Origin: Microglena sp. YARC
Lineage: Eukaryota > Chlorophyta > Chlorophyceae > Chlamydomonadales > Chlamydomonadaceae
Direction of reading: 5' to 3'
Assembly (NCBI GenBank): GCA_022414725.1
Contig: CM039463.1
Location: 23,919,910-23,983,909, forward strand
DNA: 64,000 nt
Position 1 is the first letter of the stretch, and each line of letters begins with the position of its first letter. Positions 54,101 through 64,000 of this stretch are shown piece after piece. The notes under the pieces were generated by a model. The model was not told where the DNA came from, did no database searches, and saw nothing but the letters and a program-made list of their open reading frames with translations. A program made the translations under genes and the position numbers.

Positions 54101-55490
54101 AGCCTAGACCAGACTGCCGGCAACAGCGGGGAGTCCAGCAAGGCCTCAACGGCTCGATCCGCACCCCCTGAATCTGGAAATCCGTCCCCCTTTGCCAAAA
54201 CTCAGGCTGATGGTGACAGCAGCACCGCAAACCCAATGAACGATGTAGCGGAGCTCCTGGAGCAGATATCTTGCATGGATAAAGAGGACTTTCGACCCAT
54301 AGGTAGGGAGACCAGGGGGGCGGCAATCCACGCCGCACGCTACAAAATCCGGTGGGCTACGCAACTTTTCTGAAATCAGGCTGCAGTAGCCCACCCTGCT
54401 ACTCAAACGTGCCTGGAAAAATCTGAAATAAAAAACACTGGGCAACTAATATCATTTTTTGAAACACTTTTATTAACTACTATTATTTTAATGCCAGAAT
54501 AATTGAACTTTTTCAAATCAATTCAAAATTCTGGTGAGACGGCTCGGCCGTCTAATATTAAGGAACATTCACTAAAATTATTCATTCACTAACATCAACT
54601 GACTTAGCCTTTCCATACCCATAGGGCTGGTTAGAACCCCTGCCACCAATTCATACAGATTAGTTTGTCTTTATATCTGCATACTACCCTGCCAACAATT
54701 TTAATATCTGCATAATACCCTGCCACCAGTTCATACATATTAGTTTGTCTTTATATCTGCATACTAACTTAGCCTTTCCATACCCATAGGTCTGGTTAGA
54801 ACACCAGCCACCAAAGTGCAGAGGGGCTGTAAGCCACCGGCAACGTTCCGTGTTGCGGTTAAGCTGCCCACTAAGGAGGCAGTGACGCATGAGGAGATGG
54901 AGGAAATGACTGCGGAAGAGATGCAGGCTTGGGTGCCAGGTGCGGGTGTGCTCGTGGGCTGGGTAGGCGGCTAGGTGGCCAGGAGGTCGGTGGGTCAGCT
55001 AGGTGGGTAGGATGTTGGTGGGTTGGTGGTTCAGCTAGGTGGATAGGAGGTGGGTGGGTCGGCTAGGTGGGTAGGTGGGTCGGCTAGGTTGGTAGGTGGA
55101 TAGGAGGTCGGTGGGTAGGAGGTCGGTGGGTAGGAGGTCGGTGAGTCAGCTAAGTGGGTCGGTGGGTCGGCTAGGTGGGTAGGTTGATGTGTCGGTGGGT
55201 TGGACTGTGTGGTTGGACCGTCCACTGAGGATGCGGCCACTCAAGAGGAGATGGAGGAACTGATTCAGGAGGAGATGCTGGCATGGGTACCAGGTGCGGC
55301 TGTGTGTGTGCTTGTGTGTTTGTTGGGTAGCTGGGTTGGAGGGCAGTGGTGTGTGTAGTGTGTCTCAGTTATCATATCCATATTAGAATTTTAATTTTAT
55401 TAGCATCAGTTTGTATTACTATTAGTTTGTATTAATATTAGTAATATTAGTATTAGCAGTAGTATTTGCATTGTCTTAGTATTAGTATAA

Positions 55491-55522
<32 letters not shown>

Positions 55523-55794
55523 TAGTAGTAGCAGCAGACCGAGTAATAATTGTACCAGTTTTTGTTTTTGTATTGTGTTATGCACAACATAACTTACATA
55601 CATACAAACACACAAATGACCCATGCCACCAGGTGTTGTCGTGTACGACCCCATTCTATTATGTTGAATTATATTATAACTAACATGCATATGCCTACAT
55701 GGCCATGCCACCAGGTGTTGTTGTGTACGACCCTCCCATGCATCTCGAGACATCGAACACAAGCTTGGCCTGTGTACATGCATCGCAAACCTAG
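39050..55794 (+). CDS. Gene C: large disordered protein of unknown function (9 exons)
   Basis: Exons 39050-39290, 39589-40742, 43108-43316, 45179-46006, 48786-48955, 51289-51544, 53572-54302, 54790-54939, 55715-55794. Phases 1, 0, 2, 2, 1, 2, 1, 1 agree at all eight junctions; 3819 nt, 1272 residues, stop TAG. All introns are GT-AG. Alternative starts are the ATGs at 39053 and 39062 (GCCATGG, best context). I recognise no domain. Residues 1-465 are Pro/Thr then Ala/Gln-rich; 536-811 include Gly/Ala/Pro repeats around more ordered segments (NYISLISPNLSAPYIQNPLP, EADLKALHDRLFKDD). Residues about 953-1197 hold RPDNYDLVLMRNYIPP, an acidic ESEEEEDEYG run and a basic RRKGRKKKS stretch that could be a nuclear localisation signal. 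The C-terminal exons carry paired Glu-rich EEMEEMTAEEMQAWVPG. Confidence 0.72.
39330..39400 (+). pseudogene. Partial copy of gene C exon 1 end
   Basis: Repeats CAAGTCAACCTGGATGTAGG to the CAGCCAG|GTGCGC donor (QVNLDVGPAHEKPPPIQPG). It sits 40 bp into intron 1. Confidence 0.8.
39589..40742 (+). CDS. Gene C exon 2: Ala/Thr/Gln-rich exon
   Basis: 384 codons after a TTCAG acceptor. It begins ITTPRVTLRTPREDD and passes through GATGVATITTG and GGAQAAPAQGG repeats. It ends DHALLNLCLSK before GTGACT. The phase 1 entry matches exon 1's PPPVQPG end. Confidence 0.75.
40810..40925 (+). pseudogene. Partial copy of gene C exon 2 end
   Basis: Repeats LGGRPPA...DLCLS codons and the GTGACTCTATGGGTGATTAT intron start, but the final AAG codon is TAG. 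Confidence 0.82.
41050..41262 (+). repeat. TAATG pentanucleotide tract
   Basis: About 40 TAATG units with point variants (TAACG, TAGTG). A second pentamer locus, distinct from the TATTG satellite at the right end. Confidence 0.93.
41700..43107 (+). repeat. ~145-bp tandem array carrying gene C exon 3 acceptor
   Basis: About nine units. Each has CATATGCGCCCAAGTCCTCCAG, a pyrimidine stretch, GTGCAG and the first exon 3 bases (GAGTC(A/G)GCCAAAGCATCGAACCC, ESAKASNPRPAHSSVH). The final unit (acceptor 43107) continues into the complete exon. A SINE-2 tail fragment lies at 42588-42615. Confidence 0.92.
43320..44568 (+). repeat. Tandem copies of gene C exon 3 donor side
   Basis: Six units of about 145-310 bp repeat ATTGGCAGTGGCCAGCAAGG, GATGGGCTGGATCA and GCAGGTCAGTGTAGG (exon 3 end and donor) at about 43430, 43745, 44050, 44205, 44355 and 44515. 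TTTGGTTTGGGTC and GTGCACCTGGGGCACCC spacers separate them. Confidence 0.88.
44572..44733 (-). mobile_element. SINE-2 family copy
   Basis: Reverse orientation. TATGTTACAGTCCAGGGGTAGGCC to GAGTTCGCGCTACATCA. Confidence 0.72.
44900..45172. repeat. CA-rich microsatellite
   Basis: CA units with CCCA and ACAAACA interruptions, ending 7 bp before the exon 4 acceptor of gene C (45178) and so replacing its pyrimidine tract. Confidence 0.93.
45179..46006 (+). CDS. Gene C exon 4: Gly/Ala/Pro-repeat exon
   Basis: Entry phase 2 joins RRR to SKVSVLDFTPGDGQG. It contains ADQIRSEEPSSS, then GAGVGAGARVGAE-type repeats, LGTGSGTGPRPRPGPG, a run of eight Gly and LTSPTLSSLARSKSSIKR. It exits at AC|GTGAGT (phase 2), which fits exon 5. 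Confidence 0.75.
46020..48055 (+). repeat. GATGATGATGGTGGG / GAGGAGGAGGATGG minisatellite in gene C intron 4
   Basis: About 2 kb of 3-bp-based units, open on both strands, shifting from GGTGGGGATGATGATGAGG units to GAAGAGGATGATGCTGAGGA units. It is intronic: exon 4's donor (46007) and exon 5's acceptor (48785) agree in phase and skip it. An Asp/Glu-rich inclusion is possible only by retention. Confidence 0.88.
48356..48765 (+). repeat. CCTCTCATGTAC 12-bp minisatellite
   Basis: About 34 units with TGTAC/TGCAC and CTCATG/CTTTG/CTGTC variants, in the same intron, ending close to the exon 5 acceptor. Confidence 0.93.
48960..49850 (+). repeat. Tandem copies of gene C exon 5 donor side with repeat-3
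   Basis: About six decayed units, each with CAAAATCTC(G/A)GCGAC-like exon sequence, CCCATTCT...AGCC, GTGAAGACCTTC and CCAGGTGA/GGGGAGACTCTGAT. They are joined to GGTTTGGTTGGATTGCATGG and the CCGAAGACGG repeat-3. Confidence 0.8.
50645..51288 (+). repeat. ~110-bp array carrying gene C exon 6 acceptor
   Basis: Six full units before the true one. CCATCCCCTAACAACAACTTCCCCG, TACAA(C/T)GCAG acceptor, then CCTTTGAAAACCCACAG and CGATCGGCCGTGCGAGCTCC. The seventh acceptor (51288) enters the full exon. Confidence 0.9.
51640..51745 (+). pseudogene. Diverged copy of gene C exon 6
   Basis: Codons for DCTADAALPGIMTLMERIGQ match DCLDDTLAALPGIIKRMET of exon 6, followed by a GTTAGTGG donor-like site. Between the two are (GGGA)n tracts. 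Confidence 0.65.
51770..52035 (+). repeat. GGGGAGAGA purine tract
   Basis: AG-only minisatellite ending in a poly-G run (about 52014-52030). A polypurine strand with triplex potential. Confidence 0.88.
52240..52340 (+). mobile_element. SINE-2 fragment
   Basis: 3' half only: GGTTGGGCAAGTCCCTTTAGCC, CTACCCCTGGACTGTAACG and an ATACATAC tail. Confidence 0.68.
52421..52602 (-). mobile_element. Dispersed GC-hairpin element, copy 6, palindrome-deleted
   Basis: Matches copy 1 closely in the same orientation, but the about 20-bp GCGTCGC palindrome near its end is cleanly missing between CCGCCA and GCATA. Confidence 0.75.
52896..53106 (+). mobile_element. Dispersed GC-hairpin element, copy 7 (diverged)
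   Basis: AAAGTCCTTGGCGTGTCCCAAGCGACG start and GAGGCTCCCGCCCCCC end, middle strongly diverged. Confidence 0.62.
53268..53360 (+). pseudogene. Dead copy of gene C exon 7 start
   Basis: TTTCATTTCCTGCCGCAAAAAGCCCTTGG repeats the exon 7 acceptor, but CAG has become CCG. The frame then has a TAG (GATAACTAGGATC) and diverges at TACATCCCCC. Confidence 0.85.
53572..54302 (+). CDS. Gene C exon 7: conserved-looking exon with basic and acidic patches
   Basis: Acceptor CTGCAG, phase 2. SKKPLVDPRPMVRPDNYD opens it. Then come NYIPPANLSPELKGAMDQLA, ESEEEEDEYG, RRKGRKKKSQW, a Ser/Pro/Lys-rich zone and DVAELLEQISCMDKEDFRPI. Donor ATAG|GTAGGG, phase 1. Confidence 0.78.
54605..54660 (+). pseudogene. Copy of gene C exon 8 acceptor
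   Basis: TTTCCATACCCATAGGGCTGGTTAGAACCCC repeats the exon 8 acceptor and first 12 codons' worth of sequence. A second copy (54775) continues into the exon. Confidence 0.75.
54960..55200 (+). repeat. GGTGGGTCGGCTAGGTGG minisatellite
   Basis: 18-bp-like units with AGGAGGTCGG variants in gene C intron 8. Confidence 0.88.
55212..55293 (+). pseudogene. Copy of gene C exon 8 end
   Basis: Codons for TQEEMEELIQEEMLAWVPG and the G|GTGCGG donor repeat the last part of exon 8. No clear acceptor of its own. Confidence 0.78.
55630..55680 (+). pseudogene. Alternative terminal exon copy of gene C
   Basis: GCCACCAG acceptor then GTGTTGTCGTGTACGACCCC, reading GVVVYDPILLC and TGA. It could be used as an earlier terminal exon in the same phase as 55715-55794. 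Confidence 0.6.
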
Positions 55795-55834
55795 TAGATG
55801 GATATTTACCCCCCCAAACACCCCTCCTTATTAT

Positions 55835-58800
55835 ACGGTATTATATTATATTGTATTATATTATATTGTATTATATTATATTATATTATATTATATTATA
55901 TTCCATTATATTGTATTGTATTGTATTGTATTGTATTGTATTCCATTGTATTGTATTCCATTGTATTGTATTGTATTGTATTGTTTTCCATTGTATTGTA
56001 TTGTATTGTATTGTATTGTATTGTATTGTATTGTATTGTATTGTATTGTATTGTATTGTATTGTATTGTATTGTATTGTATTGTATTGTATTGTATTGTA
56101 TTGTATTGTATTGTATTGTATTGTATTGTATTGTATTGTATTGTATTGTATTGTATTGTATTGTATTCCATTGTATTGTATTGTATTGTATTGTATTGTA
56201 TTGTATTGTATTGTATTGTATTGTATTGTATTGTATTGTATTGTATTGTATTGTATTGTATTGTATTGTATTGTATTGTATTGTATTGTATTGTATTGTA
56301 TTGTATTGTATTGTATTGTATTGTATTGTATTGTATTGTATTGTATTGTATTGTATTGTATTGTATTGTATTGTATTTGTATTGTATTGTATTGTATTGT
56401 ATTATTGTATATTGTATTGTATTGTATTGTATTGTATTCCATTGTATTGTATTGTATTGTATTGTATTGTATTGTATTGTATTGTATTGTATTGTATTGT
56501 ATTGTATTGTATTGTATTGTATTGTATTGTATTGTTTGTATTGTATTGTATTGTATTGTATTGTATTGTATTGTATTGTATTGTATTCCATTGTATTCCA
56601 TTGTATTGTATTGTATTGTATTGTATTGTATTGTATATTGTATTGTATTGTATTGTATTGTATTGTATTGTATTGTATTTCCATTGTATTGTATTGTATT
56701 CCATTGTATTGTATTGTATTGTATTGTATTGTATTGTATTGTATTGGTATTGTATTGTATTCATTCCATTGTATTGTATATTGTATTGTATTGTATTGTA
56801 TTGTATTGTATTGTATGTATTGTATTGTATTGTATTGTATTGTATTGTATTGTATTCCATTGTATTGGTATTGTACTTGTATTGTATTGTATTGTATTGT
56901 ATTGTATTGTATTCCATTGTATTGTATTGTATTGTATTGTATTGTATTGTGTATTGTCATTGTATTGTATTGTATTGTATTGTATTGTATTCCATGTATT
57001 GTATTGTATTGTATTGTATTGTATTGTATTGTATTGTATTGTATTGTATTGTATTGTATTGTATTGTATTGTAATTGTATTGTATTGTATTCCATTGTAT
57101 TGTATTGTATTGTATTGTATTGTGTATTGTATTGTATTGTATTGTATTGTATTGTATTGTATTGTATTGTATTGTATTGTATTGTATTGTATTGTATTGT
57201 ATTGTATTGTATTGTATTGTATTGTATTGTATTGTATTGTATGTATTGTATTGTATTGTATTGTATTGTACTATTGTATTGTATTGTATTGTATTCCATT
57301 GTATTGTATTGTATTGTATTGTATTGTATTGTATTGTATTGTATTGTATTGTATTGTATTGTATTGTATTCCATTGTATTGTATTGTATTGTATTGTATT
57401 GTATTGTATTGTATTGTATTGTATTGTATTGTATTGTATTGTATTGTATTGTATTGTATTGTATTGTATGTATTGTATTGTATTGTATTGTATTGTATTG
57501 TATTGTATTGTATTGTATTGTATTGTATTGTATTGTATTGTATTGTATTGTATTGTATTCCATTGTATTGTATTGTATTGTATTGTATTGTATTGTATTG
57601 TATTGTATTGTATTGTATTCCATTGTATTGTATTGTATTGTATTGTATTGTATTGTATTGTATTGTATTGTATTGTATTGTATTGTATTGTATTGTATTG
57701 TATTGTATTGTATTGTATTGTATTGTATTGTATTGTATTGTATTGTATTGTATTGTATTGTATTGTATTGTATTGTATTGTATTGTATTGTATTGTATTG
57801 TATTGTATTGTATTGTATTCCATTGTATTGTATTGTATTGTATTGTATTGTATTGTATTGTATTGTATTGTATTGTATTGTATTGTATTGTATTGTATTG
57901 TATTGTATTGTATTGTATTTGTATTGTATTGTATTGTATTGTATTGTATTGTATTGTATTGTATTGTATTGTATTGTATTGTATTGTATTGTATTGTATT
58001 GTATTGTATTCCATTGTATTGTATTGTATTGTATTGTATTGTATTGTATTGTATTGTATTGTATTGTATTGTATTGTATTGTATTGTATTGTATTGTATT
58101 GTATTGTATTGTATTGTATTGTATTGTATTGTATTGTATTGTATTGTATTGTATTGTATTTGTATTGTATTGTATTGTATTGTATTGTATTGTATTGTAT
58201 TGTATTGTATTGTATTGTATTGTATTGTATTGTATTCCATTGTATTGTATTGTATTGTATTGTATTGTATTGTATTGTATTGTATTGTATTGTATTCCAT
58301 TGTATTGTATTGTATTGTATTGTATTGTATTGTATTGTATTGTATTGTATTGTATTGTATTGTATTGTATTGTATTGTATTGTATTGTATTATTGTATTG
58401 TATTGTATTGTATTGTATTGTATTGTATTGTATTGTATTGTATTGTATTGTATTGTATTGTATTGTATTGTATTGTATTGTATTGTATTGTATTGATTGT
58501 ATTGTATTGTATTGTATTGTATTGTATTGTATTGTATTGTATTGTATTGTATTGTATTGTATTGTATTGTATTGTATTGTATTGTATTGTATTGTATTGT
58601 ATTGTATTCCATTGTATTGTATTGTATTGTATTGTATTGTATTGTATTGTATTGTATTCCATTGTATTGTATTGTATTGTATTGTATTGTATTGTATTGT
58701 ATTGTATTGTATTGTATTGTATTGTATTGTATTGTATTGTATTGTATTGTATTGTATTGTATTGTATTGTATTGTATTGTATTGTATTGTATTGTATTGT

Positions 58801-61800
58801 ATTGTATTGTATTGTATTGTATTGTATTGTATTGTATTGTATTGTATTGTATTGTATTGTATTGTATTGTATTGTATTGTATTGTATTGTATTGTATTGT
58901 ATTGTATTGTATTGTATTGTATTCCATTGTATTGTATTGTATTGTATTGTATTGTATTGTATTGTATTGTATTGTATTGTATTGTATTGTATTATTGTAT
59001 TGTATTGTATTGTGTATTGTATTGTATTGTATTGTATTGTATTGTATTGTATTGTATTGTATTGTATTGTATTGTATTGTATTCCATTGTATTGTTTTGT
59101 ATTGTATTGTATTGTATTGTATTGTATTGTATTGTATTGTATTGTATTGTATTCCATTGTATTGTATTGTATTGTATTGTATTGTATTGTATTGTATTGT
59201 ATTGTATTGTATTCCATTGTATTGTATTGTATTGTATTGTATTGTATTGTATTGTATTGTATTGTATTGTATTGTATTGTATTGTATTGTATTGTATTGT
59301 ATTGTATTGTATTGTATTGTATTGTATTGTATTGTATTGTATTCCATTGTATTCCATTGTATTGTATTGTATTGTATTGTATTGTATTGTATTCCATTGT
59401 ATTGTATTGTATTGTATTGTATTGTATTGTATTTGTATTGTATTGTATTGTATTGTATTGTATTGTATTGTATTGATTGTATTGTATTGTATTGTATTGT
59501 ATTGTATTGTATTGTATTGTATTGTATTGTATTCCATTGTATTGTATTGTATTGTATTGTATTGTATTGTATTGTATTGTATTGTATTGTATTGTATTGT
59601 ATTGTATTGTATTGTATTGTATTGTATTGTATTGTATTGTATTGTATTGTATTGTATTCCATTGTATTGTATTGTATTGTATTGTATTGTATTGTATTGT
59701 ATTGTGTATTCCATTGTATTGTATTGTATTGTATTGTATTGTATTGTATTGTATTGTATTGTATTGTATTGTATTGTATTGTATTGTATTGTATTGTATT
59801 GTATTGTATTGTATTGTATTGTATTGTATTGTATTGTATTGTATTGTATTGTATTGTCCATTGTATTTTATTGTATTGTATTGTATTGTATTGTATTGTA
59901 TTGTATTGTATTGTATATTGTATTGTATTGTATTGTATTGTATTGTATTGTATGTATTGTATTGTATTGTATTGTATTGTATTGTATTGTATTGTATTGT
60001 ATTGTATTGTATTGTATTGTATTGTATTGTATTGTATTGTATTGTATTGTATTGTATTGTATTCCATTGTAATTGTATTGTATTGTATTGTATTGTATTG
60101 TATTGTATTGTATTGTATTGTATTGTATTGTATTGTATTGTATTGTATATTGTATTGTATTGTATTGTATTGTATTGTATTGTATTGTATTGTATTGTAT
60201 TGTATTGTATTGTATTCCATTGTATTGTATTGTATTGTATTGTATTGTATTGTATTGTATTGTATTGTATTGTATTGTATTGTATTGTATTGTATTGTAT
60301 TGTATTGTATTGTATTGTATTGTATTGTATTCCATTGTATTGTATTGTATTGTATTGTATTGTATTGTATTGTATTGTATTGTATTCCATTGTATTGTAT
60401 TGTATTGTATTGTATTGTATTGTATTGTATTGTATTGTATTGTATTGTATTCCATTGTATTGTATTGTATTGTATTGTATTGTATTGTATTGTATTGTAT
60501 TGTATTGTATTGTATTGTATTGTATTGTATTGTATTGTATTGTATTGTATTGATATTGTATTGTATTCCATTGTATTGTATTGTATTGTATTGTATTGTA
60601 TTGTATTGTATTGTATTGTATTGTATTGTATTGTATTGTATTGTATTGTATTGTATTGTATTCCATTGTATTGTATTGTATTGTATTGTATTGTATTGTA
60701 TTGTATTGTATTGTATTCCATTGTATTGTATTGTATTGTATTGTAATTGTATTGTATTGTATTGTATTGTAATTATTTGTATTGTATTGTATTGTATTCC
60801 ATTGTATTGTTTGTATTGTATTGTATTGTATTGTATTGTATTATTCCATTGTATTGTATTGTATTGTATTGTATTGTATTATTGTATTGTATTGTATTGT
60901 ATTGTATTGTATTGTATTGTATTGTATTGTATTGTATTGTATTTGTATTGTATTGTATTGTATTGTATTGTATTGTATTGTATTGTATTCCATTGTATTG
61001 TATTATTGTATTGTATTGTATTGTATTGTATTGTATTCCATTGTATTGTATTGTTTGTATTGTATTGTATTGTATTGTATTGTATTGTATTGTATTGTAT
61101 TGTATTGTATTTATTGTATTCCATTGTATTGTATTGTATTGTATTGTATTGTATTGTAATTGTATTGTATTTGTATTGTATTGTATTGTATTGTATTGTA
61201 TTGTATTGTATTGTATTGTATTGTATTTGTATTGTATTGTATTGTATTGTATTGTATTGTATTGTATTGTATTGTATTGTATTGTATTGTATTGTATTGT
61301 ATTTATTGTATTGTATTGTATTGTATTGTATTGTATTGTATTGTATTGTATTGTATTGTATGTATTATTGTATTGTATTGTATTGTATTGTATTCCATTG
61401 TATTCCATTGTATTGTATTGTATTGTATTGTATTGTATTGTATTCCATTGTATTGTATTGTATTTTATTGTATTGTTTTGTATTGTATTGTATTGTATTG
61501 TATTCCATTGTATTGTATTGTATTGTATTGTATTGTATTGTATTGTATTGTATTCATTGTATTGTATTGTATGCCATTGTATTGTATTGTATTGTATTGT
61601 ATTGTATTGTATTGTATTGTATTGTATTGTATTGTATTGTATTGTATTGTATTGTATTGTATTCCATTGTATTGTATTGTATTGTATTGTATTGTATTGT
61701 ATTGTATTCCATTGTATTGTATTGTATTGTATTGTATTGTATTGTATTGTATTGTATTGTATTATTGTATTGTATTGTATTGTATTGTATTATTGTATTG

Positions 61801-64000
61801 TATTGTATTGTATTGTATTGTATTGTATTGTATTGTATTGTATTGTATTGTATTGTATTTCTATTGTATTGTATTGTATTGTATTGTATTGTATTGTATT
61901 CCATTGTATTCCATTGTATTGTATTGTATTGTATTGTATTGTATTGTATTGTATTCCATTGTATTGTTTTGTATTGTATTGTATTGTATTGTATTGTATT
62001 GTATTGTATTCCATTGTATTGTATTGTATTGTATTGTATTGTATTGTATTGTATTGTATTGTATTGTATTGTATTGTATTGTATTGTATTTGTATTGTAT
62101 TGTATTGTATTCCATTGTATTGTATTGTATTGTATTGTATTGTATTGTATTGTATTGTATTGTATTGTATTGTATTGTTTGTATTGTATTGTATTGTATT
62201 GTATTGTATTGTATTGTATTGTATTGTATTGTATTGTATTGTATTGTATTGTATTCCATTGTATTGTATTGTATTGTATTGTATTGTATTGTATTGTATT
62301 GTATTGGATATTGTATTGTATTGTATTGTATTGTATTGTATTGTATTGTATTGTATTGTATTGTATTGTATTGTATTGTATTGTATTCCATTGTATTGTT
62401 GTATTGTATTGTATTGTATTGTATTGATTCCATTGTATTGTATTGTATTGTATTGTATTGTATTGTATTGTATTGTATTGTATTGTATTGTATTGTATTG
62501 TATTGTATTGTATTGTATTGTATTGTATTGTATTGTATTGTATTGTATTGTATTGTATTGTATTGTATTGTATTCCATTGTATTGTATTGTAATTGTATT
62601 GTATTGTATTGTATTCCATTGTATTGTATTGTATTGTATTGTATTGTATTGTATTGTATTGTATTGTATTGTATTGTATTGTATTGTATTGTATTCCATT
62701 GTATTGTATTGTATTGTATTGTATTGTATTGTATTCCATTGTATTGTATTGTATTGTATTCCATTGTATTGTATTGTATTGTATTGTATTGTATTTATTG
62801 TATTGTAATTGTATTGTATTCATTGTATTGTATTGTATTATTGTATTGTATTGTATTGTATTGTATTGTATTGTATTGTATTGTATTGTATTGTATTGTA
62901 TTGTATTGTATTGTATTGTATTGTATTGTATTGTATTGTAATTGTATTGTATTGTATTCCATTGTATTGTATTGTATTGTATTGTATTGTATTGTATTGT
63001 ATGTATTGTAATTGTATTGTATTGTATTGTATTGTATTGTATTGTATTGTATTGTATTGTAATTCCATTGTATTGTATTGTATTGTATTGTATTGTATTG
63101 TATTGTATTGTATTGTATTGTATTCCATTGTATTGTATTGTATTGTATTGTATTGTATTGTATTGTATTGTATTGTATTGTATTGTATTCCATTGTATTG
63201 TATTGTATTGTATTGTATTGTATTTGTATTGTATTGTATTCCCATTGTATTGTATGTATTGTATTGTATTTGTATTGTATTGTATTGTATTGTATTGTAA
63301 TTGTATTGTATTGTATTGTATTGTATTGTATTGTATTGTATTGTATTGTATTGTATTGTATTGTATTGTATTGTATTGTATTGTATTGTATTGTATTGTA
63401 TTGTATTGTATTGTATTGTATTGTATTGTATTGTATTGTATTGTATTGTATTGTATTGTATTGTATTGTATTGTATTGTATTGTATTGTATTGTATTGTA
63501 TTGTATTGTATTGTATTGTATTGTATTGTATTGTATTCCATTGTATTGTATTGTATTGTATTGTATTGTATTGTATTGTATTGTATTGTATTGTATTGTA
63601 TTGTATTGTATTGTATTGTATTGTATTGTATTGTATTGTATTGTATTGTATTGTATTGTATTGTATTCCATTGTATTGTATTGTATTGTATTGTATTGTA
63701 TTGTATTGTATTCCATTGTATTGTATTGTATTGTATTGTATTGTATTGTATTGTATTGTATTGTATTGTATTGTATTGTATTGTATTGTATTGTATTCCA
63801 TTGTATTGTATTGTATTGTATTGTATTGTATTGTATTCCATTGTATTGTATTGTATTGTATTGTATTGTATTGTATTGTATTGTATTGTATTGTATTGTA
63901 TTGTATTGTATTGTATTGTATTCCATGTATTGTATTGTATTGTATTGTATTGTATTGTATTGTATTGTATTCCATTGTATTGTATTGTATTGTATTGTAT
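55835..64000 (+). repeat. TATTG pentanucleotide satellite, at least 8.1 kb
   Basis: Almost perfect TATTG units after an about 80-bp TATTATAT lead-in (55833-55910). The recurrent variant is TATTCCATTG, where two adjacent units change together. Rare slips are TATTTG, TATATTG, TATTATTG and TGTATGTATTG. The array runs off the window. Periodicity of 15 makes stop-free Tyr-Cys-Ile-Val-Leu ORFs on plus and Tyr-Asn-Thr-Ile-Gln on minus, none of them genes. Confidence 0.97.

Noticed and set aside
55550..63975. Many very long ORFs (up to 1424 and 1254 codons) on both strands
   Set aside because: All are readings of the TATTG pentamer, which has no stop codon in any phase. Both strands are open, composition is five repeating residues and frames change at each indel.

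Overview
The window is nuclear DNA of an intron-rich photosynthetic eukaryote, most likely an alga of the green lineage. The evidence is spliceosomal GT-AG introns with matching phases, a nuclear gene whose product has a two-part chloroplast-plus-thylakoid-lumen presequence, tRNA-like SINEs, a hAT-type MITE, TTTAGGG-like motifs and abundant micro- and minisatellites. No species can be named from the sequence. The apparent long ORFs are mostly satellite artefacts; the real coding sequence lies in small exons that I joined by splice site and phase.

Four split genes can be assembled. Gene A (minus, 4894 to 799) encodes a 210-residue single-span thylakoid-type membrane protein. Gene B (plus, 7006 to at least 22961) encodes a signal peptide, one transmembrane helix, a DUF4347-like domain (a family known to me mainly from large bacterial surface proteins) and EF-hands. 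Gene D (minus, 32436 to 26290) is a paralogue of B, arranged tail-to-tail with it. It has the same DUF4347-like exons (identical 157- and 179-nt exon lengths and phases), but ends in one 3.3-kb exon coding for an Ala- then Pro-rich repeat tail. Gene C (plus, 39050 to 55794) has nine exons whose phases all agree and encodes about 1272 residues of mostly disordered, unrecognised protein.

Layout: 1-800 dispersed repeats and the 3' flank of A; 799-4894 gene A; 4895-7005 intergenic with one weak candidate exon; 7006-23700 gene B with huge satellite-filled introns; 23700-26289 repeats (SINEs, MITE); 26290-32436 gene D; 32437-39049 mostly non-coding with satellites, a MITE, a zinc-finger-like fragment and an AT tract; 39050-55794 gene C; 55830-64000 an uninterrupted TATTG pentanucleotide satellite running off the window.

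The most striking feature is shared by all four genes. Most exon boundaries are tandemly amplified: short units holding the end of an exon plus its splice site are repeated 2 to about 10 times in the adjoining intron, and usually only one outermost copy connects to a complete, in-phase exon. Introns here seem to have grown by tandem duplication across splice junctions. B and D probably share a biochemical role (a DUF4347-like domain, with Ca2+-binding EF-hands in B); nothing links A or C to them functionally.
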